Assembly: GCF_900230185.1 (NCBI RefSeq)
Contig: NZ_OCSR01000001.1
Coordinates: 682,001-746,000 of the forward strand
DNA length: 64,000 nucleotides
DNA from: Burkholderia sp. OK233
GTDB lineage: Bacteria; Pseudomonadota; Gammaproteobacteria; Burkholderiales; Burkholderiaceae
Reading direction: 5' to 3'
The first letter of the stretch is position 1. The number at the start of each line of letters is the position of its first letter. Both the position numbers and the translations under genes were made by a program. The notes under the pieces were generated by a model that was not told the DNA's origin, did no database searches, and saw nothing but the letters and a program-made list of their open reading frames with translations. Positions 1 through 8,810 of this stretch are shown piece after piece.

Positions 1-68
1 ATTGCGGCAAGCCGAACGTCAAATCACAGCCGCACACATCACGAAGGCTCGACAAGCCCATACGGGCG

Positions 69-1508
69 TCACGCCCGCATCGCCTTCATAACCGCTTCGG
101 AACCGAGTAGCCTGATCACTCGCTTGATGTTGTACGCCAGCACGTGCAAGCTCATCTCCGTGCTCACCCGCTCTATGGTCCGCGTCAGGAAATGAGTGGC
201 GCCCATCCATGCCTTGATCGTGCCGAAGGGGTGCTCGACAGTCTGTCGCCGGATGCGCATCATCTCAGGCGCATGATCAAGTCGCGCCTGCATCTCATCA
301 AGAACAGCTTCGTGTTCCCAGCGTGTCACGCGACGTTGAGGACCTGGCGTGCAGTCCCCTTTTAGCGGACATTGCTGGCAATTCGAACTCCAATACTTAC
401 TGATCTTCAGGCCGCGCTCAACGGTTGTGAATCGCCAGATGAGCCGCTCGCCTGCTGGGCACCGATACTCGTTCGTGTTTGCGTTGTAAATGAAGTCCTC
501 CTTGCCGAAGCGGCCATGAGCCGTTGCGCTCGATGTCACCGTCTTCGGAACGAACACGCTTATTCCAGCCTCATGGCATGCAAGTATCTCCTCACTCTTG
601 TAGTAGCCGCGATCTGCAACTGCGGTGAGCTTGTCGACACCCATCTCTGTACGGGCAAGCTTCGCCATCGACGTCAACTGATCACGATCAATGCCGTCAT
701 TGGTAACGACGTGCGCGACGATCAGATGGTGCTTCGCGTCAACCGCCGTCTGGACGTTGTAGCCGACGACTCCCGTTCCTCGTGTCTTCATCGAACGGGC
801 ATCCGGATCCGTGAGCGATACCTGTCCGTCGGGTGCCGCGTTGAGTTGGACCTCGATCTCCTTGAGGCTTCGCATCTGTTCCTTCAAGGCCGCAATCTTG
901 TCCTGCAGTCGCTCTGTCCTGACCTTCGCGATTGCAGGCTCCTGACGATCCGCTGTGTCCATCGCCGCAAGATAGCGAGCGATACTTGACTCGATGTCGC
1001 GCATGCGTCGTTCGAGCTTGGCGCTGGTGAAGTTGCGGTCGCGATGGTTCACCGCCTTGAACTTGCTGCCGTCGATTGCGACCAATGCATCGGAGAACAG
1101 GTCCAGACGCTGACAGAGCATGACGAACTGACGGCATACACTGCGAATGGCCTTGCCGTTGTCCTTACGAAACCGCGAGATGGTCTTGAAGTCCGGCGCC
1201 AGACGGCCCGTAAGCCACATCAGTTCGACATTGCGCTGGGCCTCCCGTTCGAGGCGACGGCTGGATTGAATACGGTTCAGGTAACCGTAGATGTAGATCT
1301 TGAGCATCACCTCGGGGTGATACGACGGCCGACCAGTCAACGCTGGTTCGACGCCTTCAAACCCGAGCTTCTGAAGATCAAGCTCGTCTACAAAGACATC
1401 AACTACGCGCACGGGATTGGTGTCCGTTACGTAGTCGTCAAGTGCTTCGGGGAGGAGAAAGCTCTGAGTACGACTGTCGCCTTGAACGAACCGCTTCATC
1501 TCGCTCAT
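69..1508 (-). CDS. IS1182-type DDE transposase
   Basis: The 479-residue protein has the IS1182 arrangement. An N-terminal DUF772-type region carries GRPSYHPEVMLKIYIYGYL and the LTGRLAPDFKTISRFRKDN block; the first catalytic Asp lies in ALVAIDGSKFKAVN. A second acidic block follows in TAVADRGYYKSEE, then a Cys-rich stretch (CPAGERL, CQQCPLKGDC) and a C-terminal HPFGTIKAW block holding the late conserved region. The length is normal and no frameshift is seen, so the gene looks intact. A terminal repeat is probably present downstream of the start near 1540-1565, but its partner would be at or beyond the left window edge, so the element boundary is not drawn. No neighbour is functionally linked to it. 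Confidence 0.93.
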   Translation of the reverse strand: MSEMKRFVQGDSRTQSFLLPEALDDYVTDTNPVRVVDVFVDELDLQKLGFEGVEPALTGRPSYHPEVMLKIYIYGYLNRIQSSRRLEREAQRNVELMWLTGRLAPDFKTISRFRKDNGKAIRSVCRQFVMLCQRLDLFSDALVAIDGSKFKAVNHRDRNFTSAKLERRMRDIESSIARYLAAMDTADRQEPAIAKVRTERLQDKIAALKEQMRSLKEIEVQLNAAPDGQVSLTDPDARSMKTRGTGVVGYNVQTAVDAKHHLIVAHVVTNDGIDRDQLTSMAKLARTEMGVDKLTAVADRGYYKSEEILACHEAGISVFVPKTVTSSATAHGRFGKEDFIYNANTNEYRCPAGERLIWRFTTVERGLKISKYWSSNCQQCPLKGDCTPGPQRRVTRWEHEAVLDEMQARLDHAPEMMRIRRQTVEHPFGTIKAWMGATHFLTRTIERVSTEMSLHVLAYNIKRVIRLLGSEAVMKAMRA

Positions 1509-2023
1509 CCCCCGCTATAGGATGAAGAATTGTAGCGCTCCAAAAATGCGTTTTGACACACTCTGGGCCGGTCTCTGACTGACGCGACCGGCGGGGGCCG
1601 CCCCGCTTCTGCCGTTCGGCCCGGGTTGCCCCAAAAAAACTGCTTCCAACGTACTACGGTCATTTTTGCCGTCGTCTCATCTGGAGTGTGGTCAGCCGAA
1701 CCCGGAAGTTCGGCGTCTGCTGCAGTTCCCGCGCGCGCCGATCCACAAATTTCGCGTTTGCGCCTGGCGCGCGCCGAGCAGTGATCCAATCTTCCCTCAA
1801 ACGCACCTTTGCGCTCGCCGCCACAGTCAGAAAGGCGACTTGGGATCTCTGATGCAAATCATTTTCGCATTCCCAAGACTCTCTCCTCAAACCCGGCTCA
1901 CTGAATTTTCCCGGCTATGCGTATCACCGCGTTTGCGTTCATGAGAATCTAGTTTGTCGCGTTAGGACCGGCTCTGCCGCTTCGAAAGCGACACACTTTT
2001 TCTCACTCACTACGGGGGTTGAA
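1509..2023. other. gene-free stretch after the IS1182-type transposase
   Basis: About 515 bases. The first 60 or so probably hold the right end of the insertion sequence. The rest contains the leader of the downstream FeeM-like gene, with several G/C-rich and T-rich patches but no open frame with a ribosome site or recognisable family. I see no clear promoter. Confidence 0.5.
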
Positions 2024-2818
2024 ATGGACCGCATCGATTCAGTTGTTTTGACGCAAAATACGGGCTATACGTCGCTCGGAGAACGCTTTACTCCGAGCAC
2101 GGTAAAGAAAACGGAAAGGTTGCCGTTTACGATAAAGGTGGTAAGTAACCTGGCGGAGCTCGACAAGGCCGTCGAGATGCGCCGCGCCGCCTATCGGCGC
2201 CACTTGCCGGAATTCGCCGAGACGATGGGTGTTGAGGCGTTGGATGGCGCGCCCGGCACGGTCGTGCTGCTCGCGCAATCGCGGCTGGATGGCGGCCCGA
2301 TCGGCACCATGCGGGTCCAGACGAATGCATTCAGTCCGCTTGCCGTCGAACAATCGGTCCGCCTGCCGGACTGGCTGAGCCAGACGCGCCTTGCCGAGGC
2401 GACGAGGCTCGGAGTCGCGCGCGGTGCGATCGGTCGGGTGGTGAAGGTGGCGCTGTGCAAGGCGTTTTTCATATATTGCGCGCAGAACGGGGTCGACTGG
2501 ATGTTAATTACGGCGCGTTCACCGCTCGATCGGGAATACGAAGCGATGCTGTTCGACGATGTATACGGCCAAAACGAATTCCTGCCGATGGCGCACGTTG
2601 GCGGGTTGCCACATCGGGTGATGGCAAAACCGGTTGCTTTAGTCCGTCAGCGGTGGGCGAAGGTCAATCATCCGTTCTTCGGATTCTTTTTTGAAACGGA
2701 TCACCTCGACATCAACGTCAGCGTCGCATCAACGCAGGATGAAGCCGACTACGGCACCGATTGCGGCGGCCTGCCGAGCAGCGCCTCAGGTCGTCTTCGG
2801 TCGCTGAGCGAACCGTAA
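2024..2818 (+). CDS. FeeM-like N-acyl amino acid synthase domain protein (GNAT fold)
   Basis: The 264-residue protein resembles the FeeM catalytic core, a GNAT-like fold that transfers acyl chains from acyl-ACP to an amino acid. Recognisable pieces are the EMRRAAYRRHLPEF segment near residues 51-64 (the family's loop after the first strand), VVLLAQSRLDGGPIGTMRVQ near 80-100, and AEATRLGVARG near 122-132, the block found in autoinducer-synthase-like and FeeM-like proteins. A purine-rich stretch (GGGG) lies just before the ATG. The next gene downstream is broken by an IS6 element, so any biosynthetic partners have been lost. Family assignment is by motif; the acylated product cannot be predicted. 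Confidence 0.68.
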   Translation: MDRIDSVVLTQNTGYTSLGERFTPSTVKKTERLPFTIKVVSNLAELDKAVEMRRAAYRRHLPEFAETMGVEALDGAPGTVVLLAQSRLDGGPIGTMRVQTNAFSPLAVEQSVRLPDWLSQTRLAEATRLGVARGAIGRVVKVALCKAFFIYCAQNGVDWMLITARSPLDREYEAMLFDDVYGQNEFLPMAHVGGLPHRVMAKPVALVRQRWAKVNHPFFGFFFETDHLDINVSVASTQDEADYGTDCGGLPSSASGRLRSLSEP

Positions 2819-2948
2819 AGCAAGATGTCCGCCCGAAGGCATTCGGGTGGGCAAGAGTTCGGTGGCGTCAGCGCATTCGTGCTTTCGCTGCTGACTATCG
2901 CTGCATCGCAATGAAATCGAGAATGAAGTCATTGGGGAAGGGCAGCAA

Positions 2949-3215
2949 ATGACACGCGTTAAGTGGGCGTTTCGGGACCGACTCACCGGCTGGGCTTTCC
3001 AGCGGTTCTCGGTATACGTAGCGCCATTTGTGATTGTGCTTGGCAGCGTCGCAGTCATGCTCTGGGCGCCGCGCCAATTCGATACTACGGGAACGGTCCC
3101 GCTCAGCTTTCCTGTGATTGCCGATCCGTCGGCGACACTGCTACCCTCCATCGCCATCACGCGCCTACGCGATACCGTGCCCACTCCACGTTTCAGTACG
3201 GCACTGTCAAGTTGA
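2949..3215 (+). pseudogene. N-terminal stump of a membrane protein cut by the IS6 element
   Basis: A good Shine-Dalgarno (GGGGAAGGG) precedes the ATG. The 88-residue frame starts with a basic stretch and one strong membrane segment (about residues 22-40, YVAPFVIVLGSVAVMLW) and then an extracytoplasmic-looking tail. The IS6 terminal repeat begins at 3200, so the last few residues come from the element and the rest of the gene is missing. Following the FeeM-like gene on the same strand, it may have belonged to the same operon. The family is not recognisable from this stump. Confidence 0.5.
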
Positions 3216-4032
3216 CGAGCGTAGGATACGTTTTCTGAATAAAGAGTAGTTATCCTTATCATATAACTCGATTGTCCGCGATTGAGACAGTCCAGTCTTG
3301 CCATGTGGCGAGGCGTTCTTTTAGTATGGCGCGATGACATGCCGCGTTCATCTGATGTCTGGGCAACGCGAAGTGCTGCCGGATCGGGCCGAAGCATGAG
3401 AGAAACGCCTGTGTGCAACGCGCGTCGCGAAAACCGCACATCTGGCGTTCGCGCCTGCGGGTTGGCTGGTGGCTATTCTCGGCGCGGTTGTTCACGCGAG
3501 CAGCCGCTTTGACAAAGACGTGCTTTACCTGAGCGAGTTCAGGAATATCAGCCTTCGCCGCCGGATAACTGCGCAGTTGATCGGTAACGATTTTGCGCGG
3601 CACCGGGTTCGATCGCAGCACCCGCCGGAAGAATCGCTTGGCCGCGGCCTTGTCACGTCGCTTCTGCACCAGCACGTCGAGTTCAGCACCATGCTCATCG
3701 ACCGCTCGCCACAATAGATACGGCTCACCGCGCAGCGTCACGAACATTTCGTCCAGATGCCATGTGCTGGCCGGCTTGCGCCCCGCCGCTTTCGCGCACT
3801 GAGCGAATTTGGTGCCGAACTTGTCGCACCAGCAACGGATCGTTTCGTACGTGACCACGACACCACGCTCAAGCAACAACTCTTCGATGTCGCGCAGGCT
3901 CAGGCTGAACCGGAAATACCAGCGAACCGCGCAGCTGATGACGACGGCGGGGAAGCGGTGGCCGTGATAAAGGGAATTTCTCTTCTTCATCACTTCATTC
4001 TACCGCCGCCTGTCCACCAACCTGACACTGCC
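3200..4032. mobile_element. IS6-family insertion sequence with imperfect terminal repeats
   Basis: The ends read GGCACTGTCAAGTTG at 3200-3214 and, on the other strand, GGCAGTGTCAGGTTG at 4032-4018, matching at 13 of 15 positions. The element is about 833 bp and holds one transposase, the usual IS6 layout. The 8 bp on each side (3192-3199 and 4033-4040) differ, so there is no target duplication. Genes on both sides are truncated exactly at the ends, which fits an IS6-mediated adjacent deletion. Confidence 0.82.
3259..3993 (-). CDS. IS6-family transposase
   Basis: At 244 residues this is a normal-length IS6/IS26-type DDE recombinase. An N-terminal helix-turn-helix region includes RDIEELLLERGVVVTYETIRCW. 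The first catalytic Asp is in TWHLDEMFVTLRG, the second in KIVTDQLRSYPAA, and the Glu in NNRAENSHQPTRRRE; all three are present, so the enzyme should be active. It fills the element between the repeats at 3200 and 4032. Confidence 0.95.
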   Translation of the reverse strand: MMKKRNSLYHGHRFPAVVISCAVRWYFRFSLSLRDIEELLLERGVVVTYETIRCWCDKFGTKFAQCAKAAGRKPASTWHLDEMFVTLRGEPYLLWRAVDEHGAELDVLVQKRRDKAAAKRFFRRVLRSNPVPRKIVTDQLRSYPAAKADIPELAQVKHVFVKAAARVNNRAENSHQPTRRRERQMCGFRDARCTQAFLSCFGPIRQHFALPRHQMNAACHRAILKERLATWQDWTVSIADNRVI

Positions 4033-4400
4033 GATGGCAAATACCGCCCGCCGGCAACGAGGAGGCGCAGTGCACCGGCCAGTGCATTGCTGGACTCCGA
4101 TTTACCCAGGTGACCTGCCACGCCAGCCGAGATGAATTGCTCGACGGCCTGAGGATCGACCGAGGTCAGCAGTGCAAGCACGGGCACGTTCGGTGCACCG
4201 TGATGGGAAGCGCTTGCGGTAGTGAGCGCCTCCGGCAGGTAGTCGCCGTCGAGCACCAGTACATCGACCGCTTGCCCGCTATCGACAGGGCTCAACGTGT
4301 AGTCGACGCATTTCACTTCGGCGCCGTCGATCACGTCGCCGAGCAGACGCGCGACGCCATCGCGAAACAAACCTGCGGGAGCAATGAAAAGGATCAGCAT
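4033..4400 (-). pseudogene. response-regulator receiver domain, 3' end lost at the IS6 boundary
   Basis: Reading leftward from an ATG at 4400, the protein begins MLILFIAPAGLFRDGVARLL and continues with VLVLDGDYLPEAL (phospho-acceptor region) and VPVLALLTSVDPQAVEQF, then SAGVAGHLGKSE, which supplies the conserved Lys region of a NarL/LuxR-type receiver. It ends near GGRYLPSAV at the IS6 end, just where such proteins enter the linker to the LuxR DNA-binding domain; that domain is missing. The open frame continues about 40 bases into the element. An alternative in-frame start at 4463 lacks a better ribosome site. The stump could still make a receiver-only protein. Confidence 0.6.
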
Positions 4401-4446
4401 GAGCCGTGCGCGCCGCACGTGACACCTCGGACTGATCGACTTCTCT

Positions 4447-4674
4447 TCACGACAGCGAGGCAAGCATGATCGACAACCTTTTGATGTGCGCCTTGAACGC
4501 GTCGCTCGCTTCCCGATCGGTTGTCGGATTCAGGTGCGACGTCCCGGCGAGTTCGACCTGCTCATGAAAATCGTTGGCGACTGCGCGTCTTATGTCCGGG
4601 GGTAACGACCGTACGATGGAGACCAGTAAAGCCTCTTCGGCGTGAATCATGCCCAGAATCGAATGAGTATCCAT
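4447..4674 (-). CDS. small conserved-type hypothetical protein, 75 aa
   Basis: The ATG at 4674 is preceded by a GGAG ribosome site 8 bases away. The predicted protein is helical and acidic, with no membrane segment or signal peptide: MDTHSILGMIHAEEALL, then VRSLPPDIRRAVANDFHEQ, ending in AHIKRLSIMLASLS. It lies just upstream of the truncated receiver gene on the same strand and overlaps its extended frame, so the two may have been cotranscribed. I do not recognise a family. The amino-acid composition and ribosome site make it a likely real gene. Confidence 0.55.
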   Translation of the reverse strand: MDTHSILGMIHAEEALLVSIVRSLPPDIRRAVANDFHEQVELAGTSHLNPTTDREASDAFKAHIKRLSIMLASLS

Positions 4675-4783
4675 GGAAGAAACTCCGTTGAAGGCGTCGT
4701 AAGTACACTCTAGTACACGCCGGTCGATCGTTTCAGGCTACCTGGAAGGTTTCATACTGGTGGCGTCGGACAGTAAGCGAGTA

Positions 4784-5707
4784 TCACCGCCCGGCATCGT
4801 TACGGGGCGCATAAGGTACCCGTTCCTCCTCGTACAACCTATAGATGAGTTCAAGCAGTTCCCGAAGGTCGCGCGACTCGTCGAGCATTCGCGTGCTCAT
4901 GATGATTGGGGAAACCAGAGTGGGGTCGTCCAGTTCCTTGTAACTCACGTCGTCTCGCTTCAGGCCATATACGCTACTCGGAACGACGGAAATTCCTTCC
5001 CCCGCTGCGACGAGGCCTAGCGCAATCTGCAACTCCCGTACTTCATATATGCGGCGAGGCTTGAGACCACGGTCTGCGAATGCCGACAGCACCTGGTCCG
5101 CATAACTGGGCCGCGGCGCCTTGGGGAAAATAATCAGGGTCTCGTTGACCAGGTCGCTGAGCGCGAGGACGGGCTTGCCCAATGACAGTGCATGGCCCTC
5201 CGGGAATGCAACAATCATCTTCTCCTCGCGAAGAATCACGCGGCGGATGTTTGCATCCTCGTGCCGGATACGGCCGAATCCGACATCAATCTGACCGTCT
5301 TTCAGCGCGCGAATCTGGTCCATCGTCGACATCTCATGGAGGCTGAGTTCGACGGTCGTGTTCTCGTCGCGAAAGCGCCGGATGATTTTTGGCAGCATGC
5401 CGTACAACGTCGAACCCACGAAACCGACCGAGAGGCTGCGCTCGATGTTGCCCACGCGCCGCGTCATTGATTCGAGTTCGGACGTCTGAGCCAGCAACTG
5501 GACGGCATGAGCATAGAAAAACTTACCCGTCTCCGTGAGCTTCAACGGGCGCGAGTCGCGCTGAAATAACTGCACCTCAAGAATCTCTTCAAGCTGCTGT
5601 ATCTGACGGCTCAATGGCGGCTGGGCCATGTTCAGCCGCTGTGCCGCGCGCGTGAAATTACGTTCCTCGGCTACGGCGACGAAATAGCGAAGATGGCGCA
5701 GCTCCAT
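4784..5707 (-). CDS. LysR-type regulator of the catA-ben genes (CatR/BenM/CatM type)
   Basis: The 307-residue protein has the N-terminal winged helix of LysR regulators (MELRHLRYFVAVAEERNFTR, then PPLSRQIQQLEEIL) and a full effector-binding domain. LSVGFVGSTLYGMLP and the later GEGISVVPSSV are typical of the CatR/BenM/CatM group that senses cis,cis-muconate and benzoate. It is divergent from catA, with a 173-bp shared control region carrying an ATAC-N7-GCAT dyad. I infer that it activates catA and probably benABCD when muconate builds up. It could equally be named catR, catM or benM; the sequence alone does not decide between sensing muconate alone and both effectors. Confidence 0.9.
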   Translation of the reverse strand: MELRHLRYFVAVAEERNFTRAAQRLNMAQPPLSRQIQQLEEILEVQLFQRDSRPLKLTETGKFFYAHAVQLLAQTSELESMTRRVGNIERSLSVGFVGSTLYGMLPKIIRRFRDENTTVELSLHEMSTMDQIRALKDGQIDVGFGRIRHEDANIRRVILREEKMIVAFPEGHALSLGKPVLALSDLVNETLIIFPKAPRPSYADQVLSAFADRGLKPRRIYEVRELQIALGLVAAGEGISVVPSSVYGLKRDDVSYKELDDPTLVSPIIMSTRMLDESRDLRELLELIYRLYEEERVPYAPRNDAGR

Positions 5708-5805
5708 TTCAATACCTTGTAGATATGGACCGATACTAAATCAGTGTTGGACGAGGCCTTCCGGCCTCCACTATTCTGCATTCACACTCTGTTTCAGCAC
5801 CCATT

Positions 5806-5820
5806 ATACCTTTCAGGCAT
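5806..5820. promoter_or_regulatory. LysR-type operator in the regulator-catA intergenic region
   Basis: The dyad ATAC-CTTTCAG-GCAT lies about 60 bp upstream of the catA start codon, one base off the ATAC-N7-GTAT consensus of BenM/CatM sites. A second, weaker match (ATAC-N7-ATAT) sits at 5712-5726 beside the regulator's own start. This is the expected recognition/activation pair of a divergent LysR promoter. Binding is inferred. Confidence 0.6.
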
Positions 5821-5880
5821 ATCCAAGAGGGCGCTAAACCAAGGGTTTACCCCAAATAAAATAGAGATTCAGGAGCAGAC

Positions 5881-6813
5881 ATGAGCGTCAAAGTGTTCGA
5901 TACGAAGGAAGCGCAGGACCTGCTGAAGGCTGCTGCTAACGTCGGTAGCCAGGACGGCAGTGCTCGCGCCCAGCAGATTGTCCATCGCCTGCTGGGCGAT
6001 CTGTTCAAGGCCATCGACGACCTTGACATGACGCCCGACGAAATCTGGGCCGGCGTTCATTATTTCAACAAACTCGGCCAGGACGGCGAAGCGGCATTGC
6101 TTGCCGCAGGTCTCGGTCTGGAGAAGTATCTCGACATTCGCATGGATGCCGCGGACAAGGAGGCCGACATCGGTGGCACGCCACGTACCATCGAAGGCCC
6201 ACTGTACGTCGCCGGTGCGCCGGTGCGCGATGGCGTGTCCAGGATTGACATCAATCCCGACCCGGATGCGGGCCCACTGGTCATCCGCGGCACCGTAACC
6301 GGCCCGGACGGCAAACCCGTCGCAGGTGCGGTGGTCGAATGCTGGCACGCTAATTCTAAAGGCTTCTATTCGCACTTCGACCTGACCGGCGCGCAGAGCG
6401 AGTTCAACCTGCGCGGAGCGATCAGCACGGGTGTCGACGGCAAGTACGAATTCCATACGCTCATGCCGGTGGGCTACGGCTGCCCGCCGCAGGGTGCGAC
6501 GCAGCAGCTGTTGAACGTGCTCGCCCGCCATGGCAACCGCCCGGCGCATGTGCACTTCTTCGTCACCAGCGACAAGCACCGCAAGCTGACGACGCAAATC
6601 AATATTGAAGGCGACCCGCTGATCTGGGATGACTTCGCCTACGCGACCCGCGAGGATCTAATTCCGCATGTGGTCGAAAAGACCGGCGGCACTGCGTTGG
6701 GCATGAAGGCTGACGCGTACAAGGAAATCGAGTTCAACATCGAGTTGACTCCGCTGGTTCGGGGCATTGATAACCAGGTCGTCCATCGCCTGCGTGCGTC
6801 TGCCACCGCCTGA
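5881..6813 (+). CDS. catA: catechol 1,2-dioxygenase
   Basis: This non-heme Fe(III) intradiol enzyme cleaves catechol to cis,cis-muconate in the cytoplasm. The 310-residue length is normal. An N-terminal helical dimerisation domain (about residues 1-105) precedes the beta-sandwich catalytic domain. All four iron ligands are visible: Tyr163 (GFYSHFD), Tyr199 (PVGYGCPP), His223 and His225 (RPAHVHFF). The GPLYV motif marks the catalytic-domain entry. A CAGGAG ribosome site lies 5 bases before the ATG. It is followed 113 bp later by benABCD on the same strand, so one transcript can convert benzoate to muconate. No catB or catC is present here; muconate must be processed by genes elsewhere. Confidence 0.97.
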   Translation: MSVKVFDTKEAQDLLKAAANVGSQDGSARAQQIVHRLLGDLFKAIDDLDMTPDEIWAGVHYFNKLGQDGEAALLAAGLGLEKYLDIRMDAADKEADIGGTPRTIEGPLYVAGAPVRDGVSRIDINPDPDAGPLVIRGTVTGPDGKPVAGAVVECWHANSKGFYSHFDLTGAQSEFNLRGAISTGVDGKYEFHTLMPVGYGCPPQGATQQLLNVLARHGNRPAHVHFFVTSDKHRKLTTQINIEGDPLIWDDFAYATREDLIPHVVEKTGGTALGMKADAYKEIEFNIELTPLVRGIDNQVVHRLRASATA

Positions 6814-6926
6814 CCGCTGAACGCGGCGGCTACGTCGTACCCCTGCTGCCGCTCAATCCTTCGCAAGAATCTTTCGACACCGATGCGCGTGCTCCATCAC
6901 CTGGCGCACGCGTAGGGAGAGCACTC

Positions 6927-8285
6927 ATGTCTGCAATTATCGACAAAGCATCGCAACTGGATGAACTGCTGCATACCGCCGTTCAGGACGACAAGCAAAA
7001 CGGTGTATTCCGTTGCCGCCGCGATATTTTCACCAACGCCGATTTGTTTGAGCTCGAGATGAAACACATCTTCGAGAGCAACTGGGTGTATCTGGCGCAC
7101 GAAAGCCAGATTCCCGACAATAACGACTACTACACCACCTGGATTGGCCGCCAGCCCATCGTGATCACTCGCGACAAAAGCGGCGAACTGCATGCGGTCA
7201 TTAACGCCTGTGCGCACAAAGGCGCCATGCTTTGCCGGAAAAAGCACGGCAACAAAGGCACCTTCACCTGTCCGTTCCACGGCTGGAGTTTCGCCAACAC
7301 GGGCAAGCTGCTGAAAGTGAAGGACGTGAAGACCACCGAGTACCCGGTGCAATTCAATACCAACGGCTCGCACGACCTGAAAAAAGTCGCGCGCTTCCAG
7401 AACTATCGCGGCTTCCTGTTCGGCAGCCTGAACGCGGACGCGATACCGCTCGCGGACTACCTCGGCGAGACCAAGGTCATCATCGACCAGATCGTCGACC
7501 AGGCCGCGAACGGACTGGAAGTGTTGCGGGGCAACTCCTCGTACATCTACGACGGCAACTGGAAGATGCAGATGGAGAACGGCTGCGACGGCTACCACGT
7601 CAGCACCGTGCACTGGAACTATGCCGCGACGATGGATCGCCGCAAGGTCGATGGCACAAAGGCTGTGGATGCGAACAGCTGGAGCAAGTCGGTAGCCGGC
7701 GTGTACGGGTTCGACCACGGCCACATTCTGTTGTGGACCAAGACGATGAACCCGGAAGTGCGACCGGTTTATCAATACCGCGAAGAAATCAAGGCACGTG
7801 TCGGCGAAGTGAAGGCGGATTTCATCGTCAACCAGACCCGGAACCTGTGCCTGTATCCGAACGTGTTCCTGATGGACCAGTTCAGCACCCAGATTCGCGT
7901 GGTACGCCCGCTGAGCGTAGACAAGACCGAAGTCACCATCTTCTGCTTTGCCCCAAAGGGTGAGAGCGCGGCCGACCGCGCTACCCGCATTCGCCAATAC
8001 GAGGATTTCTTCAACGTTACGGGAATGGGCACTGCGGATGACCTTGAAGAGTTCCGCGCCTGCCAGGCTGGCTATGCCGGCACCACTGCGATGTGGAACG
8101 ATCTTTCGCGCGGCGCGCCGTTGTGGGTCGATGGCCCGGACGAGAATGCGAAGACTATGGGCATCAAGCCGGTTATGTCAGGCGAGCGAAGCGAAGACGA
8201 AGGCCTGTTTGTGTGCCAGCACGAATACTGGGTTCAAGTGATGCGCGACGCACTGAAAAAAGAACAACAGGAGGCCGTGGTATGA
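6927..8285 (+). CDS. benA: benzoate 1,2-dioxygenase large (alpha) subunit
   Basis: This is the oxygenase alpha subunit that dihydroxylates benzoate to the 1,2-cis-diol. The Rieske cluster ligands are Cys95/His97 (NACAHKGA) and Cys115/His118 (TCPFHGW). The mononuclear iron site follows the usual bridging Asp pattern: Asp221, His224 and His229 in [11 protein letters not shown]. The 452-residue length is standard. A strong AGGGAGAG ribosome site precedes the ATG. The stop overlaps the benB start by 4 bases (ATGA), showing translational coupling to the small subunit. Substrate is assigned from the alpha-subunit type and the benABCD gene order; a toluate dioxygenase (xylX) is the main alternative. 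Confidence 0.95.
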   Translation: MSAIIDKASQLDELLHTAVQDDKQNGVFRCRRDIFTNADLFELEMKHIFESNWVYLAHESQIPDNNDYYTTWIGRQPIVITRDKSGELHAVINACAHKGAMLCRKKHGNKGTFTCPFHGWSFANTGKLLKVKDVKTTEYPVQFNTNGSHDLKKVARFQNYRGFLFGSLNADAIPLADYLGETKVIIDQIVDQAANGLEVLRGNSSYIYDGNWKMQMENGCDGYHVSTVHWNYAATMDRRKVDGTKAVDANSWSKSVAGVYGFDHGHILLWTKTMNPEVRPVYQYREEIKARVGEVKADFIVNQTRNLCLYPNVFLMDQFSTQIRVVRPLSVDKTEVTIFCFAPKGESAADRATRIRQYEDFFNVTGMGTADDLEEFRACQAGYAGTTAMWNDLSRGAPLWVDGPDENAKTMGIKPVMSGERSEDEGLFVCQHEYWVQVMRDALKKEQQEAVV

Positions 8286-8770
8286 GCTTCGACTACCCCA
8301 AAATCTGCGCCACGCTTTACCGCGAAGCGCGCCTGCTCGACGACCGCCAGTGGGACGATTGGCTCGCCTGCTATGCCGAAGACGTCACCTACTGGATGCC
8401 GGCGTGGGATGACGACGACCAGCTCACCGATGACCACGAGAGTCAGATTTCGCTGATGTATTACCCGGACCGTGGCGGTCTGGAAGACCGGGTGTTCCGC
8501 ATCAAGACCGAACGCAGTAGTGCGTCGATGCCAGAACCACGGACCAGCCACAACGTGACAAATGTGGAAGTGCTGGCCGAACGCGGCAGCGAAGTAGACG
8601 TGCGCTACAACTTCGACACGCTCAGCCACCGCTACAGAATCAACGACCATTTTTTCGGCACGATGTTCGTTACTTTGCGAAAGGTCGACGATGCCTTGTT
8701 GATTGCCAGCAAGAAAATTGTGCTGAAGAACGACTACATCCGCCAGGTGCTCGACATTTACCACGTTTGA
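8282..8770 (+). CDS. benB: benzoate 1,2-dioxygenase small (beta) subunit
   Basis: The 162-residue beta subunit forms the alpha3-beta3 oxygenase with BenA and has a structural role. The start at 8282 is chosen because it overlaps the benA stop (ATGA) and gives the family's usual length; a longer frame upstream lies inside benA. Typical blocks are [20 protein letters not shown] near the N-terminus, [12 protein letters not shown], and the C-terminal [19 protein letters not shown]. It is second in benABCD and ends 40 bp before benC. Confidence 0.95.
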   Translation: MSFDYPKICATLYREARLLDDRQWDDWLACYAEDVTYWMPAWDDDDQLTDDHESQISLMYYPDRGGLEDRVFRIKTERSSASMPEPRTSHNVTNVEVLAERGSEVDVRYNFDTLSHRYRINDHFFGTMFVTLRKVDDALLIASKKIVLKNDYIRQVLDIYHV

Positions 8771-8810
8771 TGTCGAACGCCGGGAGGAAACTGGAAGTAG
8801 AGGAGACAAG

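Noticed and set aside
5881..6813. Chlorocatechol dioxygenase as an alternative for the intradiol enzyme before benA
   Set aside because: Length (310 residues) and association with benABCD fit catechol 1,2-dioxygenase; chlorocatechol enzymes are about 250-260 residues.
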